Source: JBDNJM01 sp041687755 (GTDB taxonomy: Bacteria > Planctomycetota > UBA1135 > GCA-002686595). Taken from it: a DNA stretch of 14,773 nt. Made by a program: the position numbers and the translations under genes. The stretch covers positions 1-14,773 of the forward strand of contig JBDNJM010000188.1 in assembly GCA_041687755.1 (NCBI GenBank), given 5' to 3'. Numbering within the stretch: the first letter of the stretch is position 1; every line of letters starts with the position of its first letter. Under the pieces are notes generated by a model, which saw only the letters and a program-made list of their open reading frames with translations, had not been told where the DNA came from and ran no database searches. Of this stretch, positions 13,631 to 14,773 are shown piece by piece.

Positions 13631-14284
13631 CTACTCGCCCCCGCCCCCGTCCACAAGCTTCCCCAGGTCTTCGAGGCGTACCCCAGAACGGGTCAACAGG
13701 GCCAGAGTGCGCTCGACCGGCAGCCCGACCACGTTGTCGAAGCCCCCGCCCTCCAGGCCGGTCACGAACGCGTCCGCCGTCTCCTGGATCGCGTACCCAC
13801 CAGCCTTCCCCCGCCACTCTCCAGAGGCCACGTAGGCCTCGATCTCGGCCGCGGCGATGGCGCGCATCGTGACCCAGGTCCGTTCGACGTCGTCCAGCAT
13901 CCGGCCGGTGCCCAAGTCCAAGCAGGCCACCCCGGTTACGACCTGGTGGCGCGACGACTGCAGCAGCTCGAGGAACGCCCGAGCTTGCGACTCGTCGGTC
14001 GGCTTGCCGAGCAGAACCCAGTCCCCTAGCTCGCGCTTGTTTTCCACGGCCACGATCGTGTCGGCGCCGAGAGCAAAGGCCCCGGCGTCCGGGGTCCTCG
14101 CGGCAGCGTCCGCCAGTGGACCCAGCTTGCGCCGGGCCAGCTCGCGGGCGGCCTCGACAGGATCGGGACGACCCTCCAGGGTCTCGTCCACGTCGGTCGG
14201 CGCCACCTCGAAGTGCAGGCCCGCCTCCCCGAGCAGGAAGCTCCGCCTCGGCGACGCCGAGGCCAGGATCAATCGATGCTTCAT
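13631..14284 (-). CDS. maf: Maf-family nucleoside triphosphate pyrophosphatase
   Basis: Maf proteins hydrolyse dTTP, UTP or modified nucleotides to the monophosphate and pyrophosphate; a role in septum inhibition is also reported for some. The 217-residue sequence has ASASPRR (8-14), GADTIV with the putative catalytic Asp75, LLGKPTDESQARAFL (91-105), and GKAGGYAIQ (159-167). After YAIQ the sequence is ETADAFV rather than the more common GxxxxFV, a small variation. The ATG at 14284 is chosen because ILASASPRR follows directly and GGAG lies 7 bases upstream, one of the few Shine-Dalgarno sites here. An ATG at 14323 in frame would add 13 unlike residues. It precedes prfA by 9 bases on the same strand. 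Substrate subclass (dTTP/UTP versus m7GTP) is not settled. Confidence 0.93.
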   Translation of the reverse strand: MKHRLILASASPRRSFLLGEAGLHFEVAPTDVDETLEGRPDPVEAARELARRKLGPLADAAARTPDAGAFALGADTIVAVENKRELGDWVLLGKPTDESQARAFLELLQSSRHQVVTGVACLDLGTGRMLDDVERTWVTMRAIAAAEIEAYVASGEWRGKAGGYAIQETADAFVTGLEGGGFDNVVGLPVERTLALLTRSGVRLEDLGKLVDGGGGE

Positions 14285-14378
14285 GGGTCGACTCCGACAT
14301 GTCCCGCAGGCCAACTCCGACACTCCAGAGCCAGAGGCTCGAGAAGCACAGGGCCGGACAGCCTCTCGGCTGCTCTCG
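14285..14378. other. Short spacer between the histone-like gene and maf
   Basis: Ninety-four bases containing GAGCC-AGA-GGCTC (14328-14340), a 5-bp hairpin that may help end transcription of the upstream minus-strand gene. A TGTCGGAGT sequence occurs twice on the minus strand, once just before the maf start, where it supplies the Shine-Dalgarno. Confidence 0.4.
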
Positions 14379-14773
14379 TCAGCGCTTCTTCTTCGCGGGC
14401 GCCTTCTTGGCGGCCTTCTTCGCCGTCGAGGCCTTCTTGGCCGGGGCTTTCTTGGTCACAGCCTTCTTAACGGCCGGCTTATTCTCCGCCGGCTTCTTAT
14501 CCGCAGGCTTCTTGGCCGCAGGCTTCTTGGCCGCAGGCTTCTTATCCGCAGGCTTCTTGGCGGCCGGCTTCTTCGCCGGGGCCTTCTTGGCGGCGGCCTG
14601 CTTGGCCGAAGCCTTCTTTGAGGGCGCTTTTTTTGAGGGAGCCTTCTTTGAGGGCGCTTTCTTGGCGGCGGCCTGCTTGACCGGAGCCTTCTTCGCGGGC
14701 GCCTTCTTGGTCTTGGTCGGGGCCTTCTTTTTGGCCGGCGCCTTCTTGGCCGCAGGCTTGGGCTTGGCGGCCT
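14379..14773 (-). CDS. Histone H1-like Lys/Ala/Pro-rich DNA-binding protein, C-terminal part (5' end beyond window)
   Basis: The minus-strand frame is open from the window edge to a TGA at 14381-14379, giving 130 residues made almost only of Lys, Ala and Pro, with a few Ser, Thr, Val, Gln and Asp. It consists of repeated AAKKP, KKAP and SKKAP units, for example three consecutive KKAPS and a run of PAAKKPADKKPAAKKPAAKK, and ends KKAPAKKKR. This is the composition of the histone H1 C-terminal tail and of bacterial H1-like proteins (Hc1/Hc2, AlgP/AlgR3-type). It probably binds and condenses DNA without a fold. The N-terminal part is missing, so a globular domain, or a fusion to another protein, cannot be excluded. 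The T-rich codon run KKAPSKKAPSKK uses AAA more than the rest. Confidence 0.82.
   Translation of the reverse strand, partial: AAKPKPAAKKAPAKKKAPTKTKKAPAKKAPVKQAAAKKAPSKKAPSKKAPSKKASAKQAAAKKAPAKKPAAKKPADKKPAAKKPAAKKPADKKPAENKPAVKKAVTKKAPAKKASTAKKAAKKAPAKKKR
14500..14560 (-). repeat. 15-bp in-frame repeats within the histone-like gene
   Basis: The plus-strand unit CGCAGGCTTCTTGGC, with a TATC variant for the last bases, recurs at 15-base spacing (about 14502 to 14560) and encodes A-(A/D)-K-K-P. Related units extend over the rest of the gene at the same period. Such arrays change copy number easily and may be assembly-sensitive. Confidence 0.8.

Noticed and set aside
14213..14621. Plus-strand Leu/Arg repeat protein (LLGRRLL-type repeats)
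   Set aside because: It is the antisense reading of the Lys/Ala repeat gene; CTTCTT codons mirror AAGAAG.
1..14773. CRISPR arrays, toxin-antitoxin pairs, phage genes or defence operons
   Set aside because: No direct-repeat/spacer pattern, no small paired ORFs with recognisable folds and no phage or defence motifs were found.

Overview
This is a GC-rich bacterial chromosome segment dominated by housekeeping genes, with two insertion-sequence remnants and several repeat-rich intergenic stretches. The lineage cannot be fixed from sequence alone. The high GC, the near-absence of Shine-Dalgarno motifs in front of most starts, a lysine/alanine/proline-rich histone-H1-like protein and a PilZ protein are compatible with a Planctomycetota-like or other deep-branching Gram-negative bacterium; this is an inference of low certainty.

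Layout. 1-333: right end of an IS66-family element, cut by the window edge, inserted in the signal-peptide codons of a minus-strand exported-protein gene (stub 334-389). 583-667: tRNA-Leu(UAA), plus strand. 870-2263 (minus): citrate synthase (gltA) followed by a translationally coupled one-TM protein carrying three EQQKG repeats. 2640-4112 (minus): leucyl aminopeptidase (pepA). 4270-5997 (minus): ETF-ubiquinone oxidoreductase. 6330-7074 (minus): moaD-moaE, the two subunits of molybdopterin synthase. 7075-7610: gene-free, with tandem repeats and a set of strong hairpins. About 7616-8863: a decayed IS3-family element (minus) whose right end lies 9 bp past the ssb stop. 8873-9406 (minus): ssb. 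9780-10166 (plus): PilZ-domain protein. 10189-11945 (minus): six-TM protein of unknown function, then prmC. 11946-12485: low-complexity, C-rich spacer. 12539-14284 (minus): maf then prfA, with a clear intrinsic terminator. 14379-14773 (minus, cut by the window edge): histone-H1-like protein.

How the genes relate. Citrate synthase, ETF-QO and pepA serve central carbon, electron-transfer and peptide metabolism but show no obvious shared operon. MoaD and MoaE act as one enzyme. PrfA (RF1) and PrmC, which methylates the GGQ glutamine of release factors, are functionally linked and on the same strand, but are separated here by a spacer and an unknown membrane-protein gene. No convincing new multi-gene system is visible. 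The most unusual items are the IS66 disruption of an exported-protein gene, the IS3 remnant with several independent lesions, the coupled small membrane protein behind gltA, and the hairpin/repeat blocks.
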